The notes: generated by a model from the letters alone, not told the origin. A DNA stretch of 64,000 nucleotides from DATBLE01 sp963837265 (GCA_963837265.1 CAWIMQ010000011.1:248001-312000); one strand, 5' to 3'; shown: positions 26,033-33,814, counted from the first letter of the stretch. Numbers and translations are program-made.

Positions 26033-27856
26033 TTACTTCCGTGCCGCGCCGAGCACGGTGCGCGGGTCGATGTCCGTCTCGCGCCGGACGAACCGGCAGG
26101 CCACGTCCGCGGCGGCGCAGGCGCGGACGACCTCGTCGAGCCGCTCGGCCGGGGCGTTCGGGATCGTGACCAGCACCGCGTCGGGCTTGGTCATGGCCAG
26201 GATGCGCTCGATGTCGATCGTTCCGCCCCGGACCGGCACCCCGAGCAGCCGGCGCCGGTGGAGGCGCGGGTCGTCGTCGACGAAGCCCACGACCCGCTCG
26301 CCCGGCGCCTCGCGCAGCTCGCGGACCAGGCTGCGCCCCGACCGGCCGGCGCCGACGATCAGCGTGCGGCGCCCGTCCCGTTCCTTCAGGGTCGCGCGCG
26401 CGCGGTGAAGTGCCCGCTCGCCGAAGCGCGACGCGCCGATCACGACCATGCCGAGGAGGGCATCGACGACGAAGACGCTCGCGGGGAAGCTCCCGAGCGG
26501 CGTGGTCGCGACCACGATCCCGAAGGCGACCAGCTCCGAGACGGCGACGCCGATCACGATCGCCGCCGCCTCCCGCGAGCCGGCGAACCGCCAGATGCCC
26601 TGGTAGAGCCCGAGCAGGAGGAACGCGACGTAGCGCGCGACCAGGATCACCGGCAGCGCGACGGTGAAGACGTGACGCTCGTACGGGACGCCGGTGCCGT
26701 GCACGAGCAGCGTGTAGGAGGCGAGGAACGCGAGCGAGATCAGGCCGAAGTCGACCAGCACCTCGAGCAGCCGCCGCCGGTGCAGGACGATCGTGCGCAG
26801 CATCCAGCCGCCCGGCACCACCTCATCGGCCGCCTCTCCGCGCTCGAGGTCGACGAGGAAGCCGGCGAACTGCACGAGCAGCGCGAACGTGATCAGCACG
26901 CCGGCGAGGGTGATCCGGTAGTCGCCGAGCACGCTGTACGCGAGGCTCGTCGCTCCCAGCCCGGCGGCGATCGCGGAGAGCAGGATCACCGTGCGGTGCT
27001 CGGAGAGCCCGCCGCGGACGAGCCGGTGCGACGTGTGGTCCTTGCCTCCACGGTGGATCGGACGGCCCTCGACCATGCGGGTGGTCGCGACGAGGGCGGT
27101 GTCCAGGATCGGGACCGCGAGCACGAGAACCGGCAGCACGAGGGTCGCGACCGTCGTCTCCGCCACCTTCCAGCTCGTCGCGAGGCCGAGGGCGCCGAGC
27201 GTGAAGCCGAGCACCTGGCTCCCGGAGTCGCCCATGAAGACCGCAGCCGGCCTTCCCGGCCTGAAGTTGAAGGGGAGAAAGCCGAGGCAAGAGAGGCCGA
27301 GCGCGAGCGAGAGAACGAGCAGGAGGTGCTCCTTGTGGACCGTGACGGAGTCGATCGCGAAGAAGGTGGCCCCGATCGCCGCGAGGGCGCCGGCGAGGCC
27401 GTCCATGTTGTCGAGGAGGTTGAAGGCGTTCGTCATCCCGACGAGCCAGACGAGCCCGATCGCGGCGGCGAGGGCGTCGTTCCCGACGATCTGGACGGAC
27501 AGACCGGTCCAGAGCGCGATCGCAGCCGCGCCGAACTGCGCGGCGAGCTTCGCGGCCGCCGGCAGCGAGAGCACGTCGTCGACGAGCCCGGCTCCGAAGA
27601 GGAGGGCGGCGCCGCCGAGGATCCCGAGCAGCTCGCCGTGGGTGTGCGGGACGGCGCCGGCGGCGACGGCGGCGGCGATGCCGGCGGCAAGGCCGAGGAA
27701 GAGCGCGATCCCGCCGAAGGTCGGGGTCGCCTGCACGCTCCAGCGCTCGCCCGTCGGCCGGGCGACGAGGAGGCGTCGCGCGCGCGGCGAGCGGAGCAGC
27801 GCCCAGGTCGCGAGGGCGCTGACCGGGAGCGCGACCGCCGCGGCCGCGGTGCTCAC
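26033..27856 (-). CDS. Fused phosphoglycosyltransferase (WecA/MraY family) and CapD-type N-terminal region
   Basis: A 607-residue membrane protein. Residues 1-310 are a polyprenyl-phosphate sugar-1-phosphate transferase: QATPTFGGIALFLG, GLVDDVLSLPAAAKL (DD motif), NAFNLLDNMDGLAG (catalytic Asp), FMGDSGSQVLGF and the His-rich loop GGKDHTSHRLVRGG, which together define the MraY/WecA family. Residues 350-500 have four more membrane helices as in the N-terminus of CapD/WbpM enzymes (YQGIWRFAGSREAAAI), and residues 500-607 a Rossmann domain (LIVGAGRSGRSLVREL). The SDR dehydratase domain of CapD is absent. It would start lipid-linked glycan synthesis with a UDP-sugar. The fusion is unusual. Confidence 0.82.
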   Translation of the reverse strand: MSTAAAAVALPVSALATWALLRSPRARRLLVARPTGERWSVQATPTFGGIALFLGLAAGIAAAVAAGAVPHTHGELLGILGGAALLFGAGLVDDVLSLPAAAKLAAQFGAAAIALWTGLSVQIVGNDALAAAIGLVWLVGMTNAFNLLDNMDGLAGALAAIGATFFAIDSVTVHKEHLLLVLSLALGLSCLGFLPFNFRPGRPAAVFMGDSGSQVLGFTLGALGLATSWKVAETTVATLVLPVLVLAVPILDTALVATTRMVEGRPIHRGGKDHTSHRLVRGGLSEHRTVILLSAIAAGLGATSLAYSVLGDYRITLAGVLITFALLVQFAGFLVDLERGEAADEVVPGGWMLRTIVLHRRRLLEVLVDFGLISLAFLASYTLLVHGTGVPYERHVFTVALPVILVARYVAFLLLGLYQGIWRFAGSREAAAIVIGVAVSELVAFGIVVATTPLGSFPASVFVVDALLGMVVIGASRFGERALHRARATLKERDGRRTLIVGAGRSGRSLVRELREAPGERVVGFVDDDPRLHRRRLLGVPVRGGTIDIERILAMTKPDAVLVTIPNAPAERLDEVVRACAAADVACRFVRRETDIDPRTVLGAARK

Positions 27857-27998
27857 GGACCGTCCTCCGGTGGGTGAGCGCGGTGCGAGCCGGCGGGAAG
27901 GGTCGACTCCCGCGCGGGGCCGGGCTCTCGGCGGGCGACGCTCACGGGCGACACGGTAACGGAGCGGTGTAAGGCGGTTGTGCGGAGATACTCACAGG

Positions 27999-28934
27999 GT
28001 GATCCTCCCGCTCGACGTCATGCGCTGCCCCGTGTGCCGGAGCGGGCTCGACGACGCTCCCGAGGGGCTCCGCTGCCGGGGCTGCGCCGCGGTCTTCCCG
28101 GTCGAGGACGGGATCCCCCGGATGCTCGACGACCGGCTCCCGGGAATGGCGCAGAAGCGGGCCGAGATCGCCGGCTGGCCCGAGCTGGCGCGGTCGCAGG
28201 GCTGGTACGAGCCCGACGACGAGGTCGACGCCCACCTGCCGTACCTGACCCGCGACCTCGGCTGGGAGGAGAAGACGTGGCGCGCGAACGAGCACTCGTT
28301 CTCGCTGCTCCTCGATCGCCTGGTGCGGCCGGGGATGCGCGTGCTCGAGGTGGGAGCCGCAAAGGCGTGGGCCGCCCAGCACCTCGTCCCGCGCGGTGTC
28401 GAGTACGTCGCCACGGACATCCTCGCCGACCCCTTGATCGGCCTCGGTCGGGGGGCCTTCTACGAGGCGCGGGTCGGGCCGTTCGCGCGCGTGCAGGCCG
28501 ACGGCGAGCACCTGCCGTTCGCCGGCGGCGCGTTCGACCTCGTCTACTGCGTCGCCGCGCTCCACCACGCGCTCGCCCTCGACCGCATGGTCGGGGAGAT
28601 GGCGCGGGTGACGCGCAGAGGCGGCGCCGTCGCCGCGCTGAACGAAGGGACGCGGGCGCTGCGGGCGAGCGGGGAGGCCGAGGATCAGGCGGAGGAGAAG
28701 GAGCTCGGGATCAACGAGCACGTGCACACGCTCTACGCGTACCTGTGGGCGTTCTGGCGCGCGGGCCTCGCCGTCACGCGGATCGAGCACGCGGAGGGCG
28801 ACGACGACCTCCGCCGCCGCCGGATCGGCGGGCGGCTGCGCCGCCTCCCGGTCGTCGGCCGCTCCGCGGCGACGCTGTTCGCCCAGACCTGCTACGGCTA
28901 CTCGGGCGTCAGCCTCTTCGCCCGCAGGCTCTAG
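27999..28934 (+). CDS. SAM-dependent methyltransferase with N-terminal zinc ribbon (Trm112-like)
   Basis: A 311-residue protein. The N-terminus VILPLDVMRCPVCRSGLDDAPEGLRCRGCAAVFPVEDGIPRML has two Cys pairs (CPVC, CRGC) and the 'PVEDGIPR' turn of Trm112-type zinc ribbons. The methyltransferase domain has VLEVGAAKAWAAQHLVPRG (motif I), YVATDIL, FDLVYCVAALHHAL and VTRRGGAVAALNEG. I chose GTG at 27999; the sequence GATACT lies 6 nt upstream, fitting a leaderless start. ATG at 28020 is an alternative. Divergent from the transferase fusion; likely methylates a glycan or lipid carrier. Confidence 0.78.
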   Translation: MILPLDVMRCPVCRSGLDDAPEGLRCRGCAAVFPVEDGIPRMLDDRLPGMAQKRAEIAGWPELARSQGWYEPDDEVDAHLPYLTRDLGWEEKTWRANEHSFSLLLDRLVRPGMRVLEVGAAKAWAAQHLVPRGVEYVATDILADPLIGLGRGAFYEARVGPFARVQADGEHLPFAGGAFDLVYCVAALHHALALDRMVGEMARVTRRGGAVAALNEGTRALRASGEAEDQAEEKELGINEHVHTLYAYLWAFWRAGLAVTRIEHAEGDDDLRRRRIGGRLRRLPVVGRSAATLFAQTCYGYSGVSLFARRL

Positions 28935-28935
28935 C

Positions 28936-28976
28936 GTGGGGGAACCGCATGGTTCCCCCACGGCCCCCCTCCTTCG
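28936..28976 (+). repeat. Dispersed palindromic repeat, family A copy 2
   Basis: Arms GTGGGGGAACC and GGTTCCCCCAC around GCAT, then GGCCCCCCTCCTTCG; it starts 2 nt after the methyltransferase stop. The rest of the gap to 29115 holds a GCCGGGC-AAA-GCCCGGC hairpin (about 29011-29027). Confidence 0.85.
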
Positions 28977-29115
28977 CGTCGTCGATTCATCGGCCCCAGG
29001 AAGCCTCCGCCGGGCAAAGCCCGGCTCCGGCGACGAATCGCGATGACACAAGAGCAGAGAAACCCTTCGTGTCGTCGTGGATGCGCGGGACCAGGAAGGT
29101 CTACCCTTGGCGGGC

Positions 29116-29913
29116 GTGACGGTCTACGCCGACCTGTACCGCTATCGCGAGCTCTTCGGAAACCTCTTCCGGCGCGACTTCCAGACCCGCTACAAGGGCT
29201 CCGTCCTCGGGGTCGCGTGGTCGCTCGTCAACCCGCTGGTGCTGATGGGGATCTACGTGCTCGTCTTCTCGCTGCTCTGGCGGGTGGCGCGGTTCCCGCA
29301 CTACGCGCTCTACCTGCTCGTCGGAATCACGGTGTGGCTCTTCTTCTCCTCGTCGGTGACGACCGCCGCCCGGTCGCTCGTGGACAGCGCGGGCCTAGTG
29401 AAGAAGGTGCGCTTTCCCCGGCAGCTCGTCCCGCTGTCCGTGGTCGCCACCCAGCTCGTCACCTTCGCGGCGATGCTGGTCGCGCTCTGCGTGGTGAACG
29501 CGATCGTCATCCCGAAGACGCGCGACACGTTCCTGCTCGCCTTCCCGCTCGCAGCATGCGTCGTCGGACTGGTCGGCGGAGCCGCGCTCACGGTTGCCTG
29601 CGCGAACGTCGTGTTCCGCGACGTGGAGCACCTGGTCTCGGCGATCCTGCTGCCCTGGTTCTTCCTGACGCCGATCCTCTACCGGCTCGAGGACCTGCCC
29701 GGAGGCGTGCAGCGGTACGACTGGGTGGTCACGATCCTGCGCTGGGTGAATCCGCTCACGCCGGCCCTGTACTCGCTGCGCGATCCCCTGTTCTACGGCC
29801 GTCTTCCACACGCCTGGGACGTCGTCTACCTCTGCGCCGCCACGCTCGTCGCGCTCGTCCTCGGCGCCTGGGTGTTCAGCCGCGTCGACGACCGGATCGT
29901 CGTCGAGCTCTAA
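29116..29913 (+). CDS. wzm: Polysaccharide ABC exporter permease (Wzm/TagG family)
   Basis: A 265-residue ABC-2 type permease. VTVYADLYRYRELFGNLFRRDFQTRYKGSVLGVAWSLVNPLVLMGIYVLVF is the classic Wzm N-terminus: an amphipathic helix, RR-D-x-x-x-R-Y-K-G-S-x-L-G, and the first membrane helix. Six membrane segments follow, with SAILLPWFFLTPILYRLEDLP between them. GTG at 29116 is chosen because it starts the family N-terminus and a TACCCT box lies 8 nt upstream; a longer frame starts at 29077. It would flip the lipid-linked polysaccharide with the ATPase at 32825, from which it is separated by three genes. Confidence 0.88.
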   Translation: MTVYADLYRYRELFGNLFRRDFQTRYKGSVLGVAWSLVNPLVLMGIYVLVFSLLWRVARFPHYALYLLVGITVWLFFSSSVTTAARSLVDSAGLVKKVRFPRQLVPLSVVATQLVTFAAMLVALCVVNAIVIPKTRDTFLLAFPLAACVVGLVGGAALTVACANVVFRDVEHLVSAILLPWFFLTPILYRLEDLPGGVQRYDWVVTILRWVNPLTPALYSLRDPLFYGRLPHAWDVVYLCAATLVALVLGAWVFSRVDDRIVVEL

Positions 29914-29917
29914 TCGC

Positions 29918-29956
29918 GTGGAAGAACCCATGGTTCTCCCACGGGCCCTCTCCTTC
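29918..29956 (+). repeat. Dispersed palindromic repeat, family A copy 3 (imperfect)
   Basis: GTGGAAGAACC-CAT-GGTTCTCCCAC followed by GGGCCCTCTCCTTCGC, 5 nt after the wzm stop. Confidence 0.75.
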
Positions 29957-30037
29957 GCTCGCTCTGCTCGCGTCGCCTCGTCTCACGTCAGGCGGTTGCG
30001 GGCCGCGCCCGCCATGTCGGTCGCGGCGACGGTGGCG

Positions 30038-30097
30038 CGGGGGAACCCATGGTTCTGTCGCGGGGGAACCCATGGTTCCCCTGGGGGCCCCTCCTTC
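30038..30097 (+). repeat. Dispersed palindromic repeat, family A copies 4 and 5 in tandem
   Basis: Two heads GCGGGGGAACC-CAT-GGTTC in direct order (from 30038 and from 30060), the second followed by GGGGGCCCCTCCTTCGG. With copy 3 they fill the 225-bp gap between wzm and the convergent gene; nothing else is seen there. Confidence 0.75.
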
Positions 30098-30138
30098 GGC
30101 TGCGAGGCAGGCGGCTCGTGCGAGCCGGGTGCACCGGG

Positions 30139-30831
30139 CTACCTGCGGAGGCGGGCGCGGATCCTGGCGTCGTAGACCCACGGCTCGTCGCCCTCAGGTC
30201 GCCACGCGGGGAGGCCCGCGACCTCGCAGTTCGGCTCGAGGGGCGGCAGGAGCGACGGGCAGACGAGTGGCCCGGCGAACGACGGGCTCCGGCCGCCTGC
30301 CGGACGGTAGGCGCGAAGCGCCCGGTCCCGGCTCTCGATTGCGCCCCCGACGGCGGCGTAGCCTTCCTCGTGGGCGGCCCGGACGAGGTCCTGCCAGCCC
30401 GGGCCCGGCTGGACCCCCGGCGGCAGGTGCGCGGCCGAGCCGCTCGCGTCCCGCGGGGTCACGTCGACGTCCGCCTGCAGCGTCGCGTTGCCGATCTCCG
30501 ACAGCCACCAGCGGTGCTCGAGGACGAGGTCGAGAGCCAGCCGGTAGCGGCCGGGCGGGATCGGGCTCCGCAGGCGAAGGCGGAGGTCGGCGGCCTCACC
30601 GGGCTCGAGCGGGGGAGCGGGCGTGCGCAGCCCGTCCCAGACGATCGCGTTGCCGAGCTCGTCGAGCCAGTGGTACGCGGCGAGGAGGCCGCGCCAGCCG
30701 GCGCTGCCGGCGTTCTCGAGCCGGACGCGCGCGGCCGCGAGCGCACCGGCCTGCAGCGGATCGAGCTCGTACTCGAGCCAGCGCACGCCGAGCGGCCCGG
30801 CGGGCACGTCATGGGCGGGAACCGCCTGCAT
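30139..30831 (-). CDS. Ig-like beta-sandwich protein of unknown function
   Basis: A 230-residue protein with no signal peptide. Residues 12-125 look like an NBR1/fibronectin-like Ig domain: VRWLEYELDPLQAG, ARVRLENAGSAGWRG, AYHWLDELGNAIVWDGLRT, PIPPGRYRLALDLVLEHRWWLSEIG. Domains of this kind occur beside glycosyltransferases and in the C-terminal carbohydrate-binding part of Wzt. The C-terminal 100 residues are Pro/Arg-rich without recognisable domain. ATG at 30831 is preceded by a TAGACT box 8 nt upstream. It lies between wzm and wzt, so a chain-binding role is possible, but that is inference. Confidence 0.6.
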   Translation of the reverse strand: MQAVPAHDVPAGPLGVRWLEYELDPLQAGALAAARVRLENAGSAGWRGLLAAYHWLDELGNAIVWDGLRTPAPPLEPGEAADLRLRLRSPIPPGRYRLALDLVLEHRWWLSEIGNATLQADVDVTPRDASGSAAHLPPGVQPGPGWQDLVRAAHEEGYAAVGGAIESRDRALRAYRPAGGRSPSFAGPLVCPSLLPPLEPNCEVAGLPAWRPEGDEPWVYDARIRARLRR

Positions 30832-30838
30832 ACGGGGC

Positions 30839-30845
30839 TAGTCTA
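30839..30845. promoter_or_regulatory. Symmetric TAGTCTA -10 shared by divergent genes
   Basis: Plus-strand TAGTCT (30839-30844) ends 6 nt before the hemE GTG; minus-strand TAGACT (30845-30840) ends 8 nt before the ATG at 30831. One seven-base element therefore provides a -10 box for both directions. Confidence 0.55.
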
Positions 30846-30850
30846 CGGCG

Positions 30851-31882
30851 GTGCCCGCTCCGCTCCTCGTCCGCGCGCTGCGCCGTGAGCCGGTCGAGCG
30901 CACGCCCGTGTGGTTCATGCGCCAGGCGGGCCGCTCGCTCCCGGAGTACCGGGCGCTGCGCGAGCGGCACTCGTTCTTCGAGGTCGCGGGCACGCCGGAG
31001 CTCTGCGCGGAGGTGACGCTGCAGCCGGTGCGCCGGCTCGGCGTGGACGCCGCCGTGCTCTTCGCGGACATCGTCACGCCGGTGCTCGGGATGGGCGTCG
31101 AGGTCGAGCTCGTCGAGGGGCTGGGCCCGGTCGTCGAGCGCCCCGTCGCGAGCCGGGCCGACGTCGAGCGGCTGCGGGCACCGGAACCGGAGGAGGCGTT
31201 CGCGCCGGTCCTCGAGGCGGTGCGGCTCGTGCGCGGGGAGCTCGAGCCGGGACGGGCCGTGGTCGGGTTCTGCGGAGGGCCGTTCACCGTCGCCGGATAC
31301 CTGGTCGAGGGCCGGCCCAGCCGGGACTTCCTCCGCGTGAAGGAGCTCATGTACCGCCGGCCGGAGGTCTGGCACTCGCTGCTCGACCGGCTGGCCGACA
31401 CGTTCTCCGGCTACGTCGCGGCGCAGGCGGCGGCCGGGGCCGACGTGATCCAGGTCTTCGACTCGTGGGTCGGCGTGCTCTCGCCGGCGGACTACGAGGA
31501 GTTCGTCGCTCCGTACTCGGCACGTGTTCTGGCATCCGTCGACGTCCCGACGATCCACTTCGGCACCGGCACCGCCCATCTGCTGCCGTCGATGGCGGCG
31601 GCCGGCGGTGACGCGATCGGGCTGGACTGGCGCATTCCGCTCGACCGGGGCTGGCTGGCCGCAGGTCCGGAGAAGGCCGCCCAGGGCAACCTCGATCCCG
31701 CCGTCCTGCTCGGCCCGTGGTCGCGGATCGAGCCGGCCGCCCTCGACGTCCTCGCCCGCGCGGGCGGGCGCCCCGGCCACGTCTTCAATCTTGGGCACGG
31801 CGTCCTGCCCGGGTCAGATCCTGCAGATCTGACCCGGCTGGTGGAGCTCGTCCACGAGCGGACCGCGAGGGTTTCGGTCTGA
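30851..31882 (+). CDS. hemE: Uroporphyrinogen decarboxylase
   Basis: A 343-residue cytosolic enzyme that removes four carboxyl groups from uroporphyrinogen III to give coproporphyrinogen III. The diagnostic motif PVWFMRQAGRSLPEYRALRE is present near the N-terminus, as are AAVLFADIVTPVLGMG (catalytic Asp), GFCGGPFTVAGYLVEG, IQVFDSWVGVLSP and GLDWRIPLD. Length is normal. The start GTG is supported by the -10 box. A perfect palindrome (31809-31837) lies in the C-terminal coding part and encodes GSDPADLT. The stop overlaps the likely hemH start (CTGA), so the two are coupled. Confidence 0.96.
   Translation: MPAPLLVRALRREPVERTPVWFMRQAGRSLPEYRALRERHSFFEVAGTPELCAEVTLQPVRRLGVDAAVLFADIVTPVLGMGVEVELVEGLGPVVERPVASRADVERLRAPEPEEAFAPVLEAVRLVRGELEPGRAVVGFCGGPFTVAGYLVEGRPSRDFLRVKELMYRRPEVWHSLLDRLADTFSGYVAAQAAAGADVIQVFDSWVGVLSPADYEEFVAPYSARVLASVDVPTIHFGTGTAHLLPSMAAAGGDAIGLDWRIPLDRGWLAAGPEKAAQGNLDPAVLLGPWSRIEPAALDVLARAGGRPGHVFNLGHGVLPGSDPADLTRLVELVHERTARVSV
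31809..31837. repeat. Perfect hairpin inside hemE (12-bp arms, CTGCA loop)
   Basis: CCGGGTCAGATC (31809-31820) and its reverse complement (31826-31837) around CTGCA, with TGC at the centre. It is fully coding, close to the 3' end of hemE. Confidence 0.88.
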
Positions 31883-32760
31883 GCGAAGCGGTCGTCCTGA
31901 TGGCGTACGGGTCGCCCGACCGGGTCGAGGACGTCCCCGCCTACTACGCCGACATCCGCGGCGGGCGACCCGTCCGCCCCGAGCTGCTCGCCGACCTGAG
32001 CGAGCGGTACCGGCGGCTCGGGATCGAGAACGGCAACCCGCTGAACGAGATCACCGAGGCGACCCGGGAGGCACTGGAGCGCGAGCTCGGGCTGGCGGTC
32101 TTCACCGGGATGAAGCACTGGACACCGCGGATCGCGGACGCCGCAGAGGCCGCCCTTGCGTGCGGCGCCGCCACCGTCGCCGGCCTGGTGCTCGCTCCCC
32201 ACTACTCGCGGCTCTCGATCGGCGGCTACCGGCAGCAGCTCGAGGATGCGCTCGCAGGCCGGGCGAGGCTCGCCTTCGTCGAGAGCTGGCAAGCCGAGCC
32301 CGGATTCGTCGAGCTGCTCGCCGGCCGGGTCCGCGGCACGACCGCCCACGTCGTCTTCACCGCGCACTCCCTCCCGGCCAGGATCCTGGACGAGGGCGAC
32401 CCGTATCAGGACCAGCTGCTCGAAACCTGCCGTCTGGTCGCGAAGTCCGCAGGACTTCGCGACTGGAGTTTCTCGTACCAGTCGGAGTCCGCGACCGGCG
32501 AGCCCTGGCTCGGGCCGGACATCCTCGACCACCTCGGCACCCTGAAGGAGCGAGGTGTCGAGGACGTGCTGCTCTGTCCGATCGGCTTCGTCGCCGACCA
32601 CCTGGAGATCCGCTGGGACCTGGACACGGAGGCCCAGGAGCGGGCCGGCGAGCTCGGGTTGCGACTCTCCCGGATCGAGATGCCGAACGACGATCCCGCA
32701 TTCGTCCGGACGCTGGCGGGTATCCTGCGGAAGACGCTCGCGGTACCCTCGACTGCATGA
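31879..32760 (+). CDS. hemH: Ferrochelatase (probably coproporphyrin III ferrochelatase)
   Basis: A protein of about 293 residues that inserts iron into the porphyrin; in actinobacteria the usual substrate is coproporphyrin III (CpfC). Seen: AVVLMAYGSPDRVEDVPAYYADIRGG, NPLNEITEA, VFTGMKHWTPRI, FTAHSLPARIL (conserved His), WSFSYQSES, and DVLLCPIGFVADHLEIRWDLD with the active-site His-Leu-Glu. The ORF has no ATG before MAYGSP (31900), which would remove part of strand 1. CTG at 31879 overlaps the hemE stop as CTGA and gives the normal N-terminus. A perfect palindrome lies at 32437-32463. Confidence 0.93.
   Translation: MSEAVVLMAYGSPDRVEDVPAYYADIRGGRPVRPELLADLSERYRRLGIENGNPLNEITEATREALERELGLAVFTGMKHWTPRIADAAEAALACGAATVAGLVLAPHYSRLSIGGYRQQLEDALAGRARLAFVESWQAEPGFVELLAGRVRGTTAHVVFTAHSLPARILDEGDPYQDQLLETCRLVAKSAGLRDWSFSYQSESATGEPWLGPDILDHLGTLKERGVEDVLLCPIGFVADHLEIRWDLDTEAQERAGELGLRLSRIEMPNDDPAFVRTLAGILRKTLAVPSTA
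32437..32463. repeat. Perfect hairpin inside hemH (12-bp arms, GCA loop)
   Basis: GTCGCGAAGTCC (32437-32448), loop GCA, exact reverse complement (32452-32463). It encodes VAKSAGLRD in a conserved region of the enzyme without a change in its length. Confidence 0.88.
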
Positions 32761-32829
32761 GCCGTAGGCTCGACGAAGGCGATCCAATGGCGGAGGTGCC
32801 GGCTTTGCCGGCGCCGGAGCGGAAATGAG
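32757..32829 (+). repeat. 73-bp intergenic repeat, family C copy 2
   Basis: Starts ATGAGCCGTAGGCTCGACGA at the hemH stop, contains GCCGGC-TTT-GCCGGC (32798-32812) and ends GGAGCGGAAATGAG, where the ATG is the wzt start. It fills the whole hemH-wzt gap. Compare 19914-19986. Confidence 0.78.
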
Positions 32830-33814
32830 ACCGGGCGAGATCCGCGTCGAGCGGGCCAGCCGCCGCTTCCGGGTCCGCCCGCAGTCGGTGCGCACCCTGA
32901 AGGAGCTCGCGCTCCGGCGCGGACGGGCGCCGGCGACGGACGTCTGGGCTCTCCGCGACGTCTCCCTCTCGGTGGAGCCGGGCGACGCGGTCGGGCTCGT
33001 CGGCCGAAACGGCTCCGGCAAGACGACGCTGCTCAGCCTGATCGCCGGGATTCTCGCGCCCACCTCGGGCCGGGTCGAGGCCGGAGGCCGTGTGGCGTCG
33101 CTGCTCGAGCTCGGCGCCGGCTTCCATCCGGACTTCTCGGGTCGCGAGAACGTCTACCTGAACGCCTCGCTCTACGGCCTGAAGCGGAAGACGATCGACG
33201 CGCGCTTCGAGGAGATCGTCGCCTTCGCAGAGCTCGAGGAGGTGGTCGACCACGCCGTCCGCACGTACTCGTCCGGCATGTACATGCGCCTCGGGTTCGC
33301 CGTCGCCGCCCACGTCGACGCCGACGTGCTCCTGCTCGACGAGGTGTTCGCGGTGGGCGACGAGGAGTTCCAGCGCAGGTGCTTCGGGAAGATCTACGAG
33401 TTCAAGCAGCGGGGCGGGACGATCGTCTTCGTCTCCCACGACGCCGCCTCGGTCGAGCGTCTCTGCCGCCGGGCTCTGCTGCTTCGAGGCGGGCGCGTCG
33501 AGCTCGACGGGTCGGTTCAGGAGGCAATCGCCCGCTATCACCAGCTCCTCGCCGACGAGCGCGACCCGGCCGAGAGCGCCGCCGGGCTGCGCGAGTACGG
33601 CAGCGGGGAGGCACGGATCGTCGCAGCCCGGCTGCTCAGGCCCGGACGGGGAGGAACGGCAGCAGCTCGCCGCGGGAGAGCCGCTCGTGTTCGAGCTTCG
33701 TCTCGACGTCCGGGAGCCGATCCCGGCGCCGCGGGTCGCGCTCGAGCTCCGCGACGAGGCGGGCCTGCTGCTCGCCGCGACGTCGCAGGACACCGAGGAG
33801 CTCGGCTGGGGTGA
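32825..33814 (+). CDS. wzt: Polysaccharide ABC exporter ATPase (Wzt family), C-terminal domain frameshifted
   Basis: Residues 1-245 form a complete ABC ATPase: VGLVGRNGSGKTT (Walker A, residues 58-68), LLELGAGFHPDFSGRENVYLNASLYGL (the Wzt-specific Q-loop region), YSSGMYMRLGFAVA (signature), VLLLDEVFAVGD (Walker B) and FVSHDAASV (switch His). After residue 272 the frame turns into Arg/Ala-rich low-complexity sequence and stops at 33814. The correct continuation is in another frame from 33645, so one extra base is present near 33638-33645. It pairs with wzm at 29116. The ATPase half could still work, but without the chain-recognition domain. Confidence 0.88.
   Translation: MRPGEIRVERASRRFRVRPQSVRTLKELALRRGRAPATDVWALRDVSLSVEPGDAVGLVGRNGSGKTTLLSLIAGILAPTSGRVEAGGRVASLLELGAGFHPDFSGRENVYLNASLYGLKRKTIDARFEEIVAFAELEEVVDHAVRTYSSGMYMRLGFAVAAHVDADVLLLDEVFAVGDEEFQRRCFGKIYEFKQRGGTIVFVSHDAASVERLCRRALLLRGGRVELDGSVQEAIARYHQLLADERDPAESAAGLREYGSGEARIVAARLLRPGRGGTAAARRGRAARVRASSRRPGADPGAAGRARAPRRGGPAARRDVAGHRGARLG

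Noticed and set aside
24281..27877. A 1,198-residue plus-strand reading frame
   Set aside because: Extremely acidic/basic low-complexity translation (Glu/Asp/Arg-rich), antisense to two clear membrane protein genes; a GC-frame artefact.
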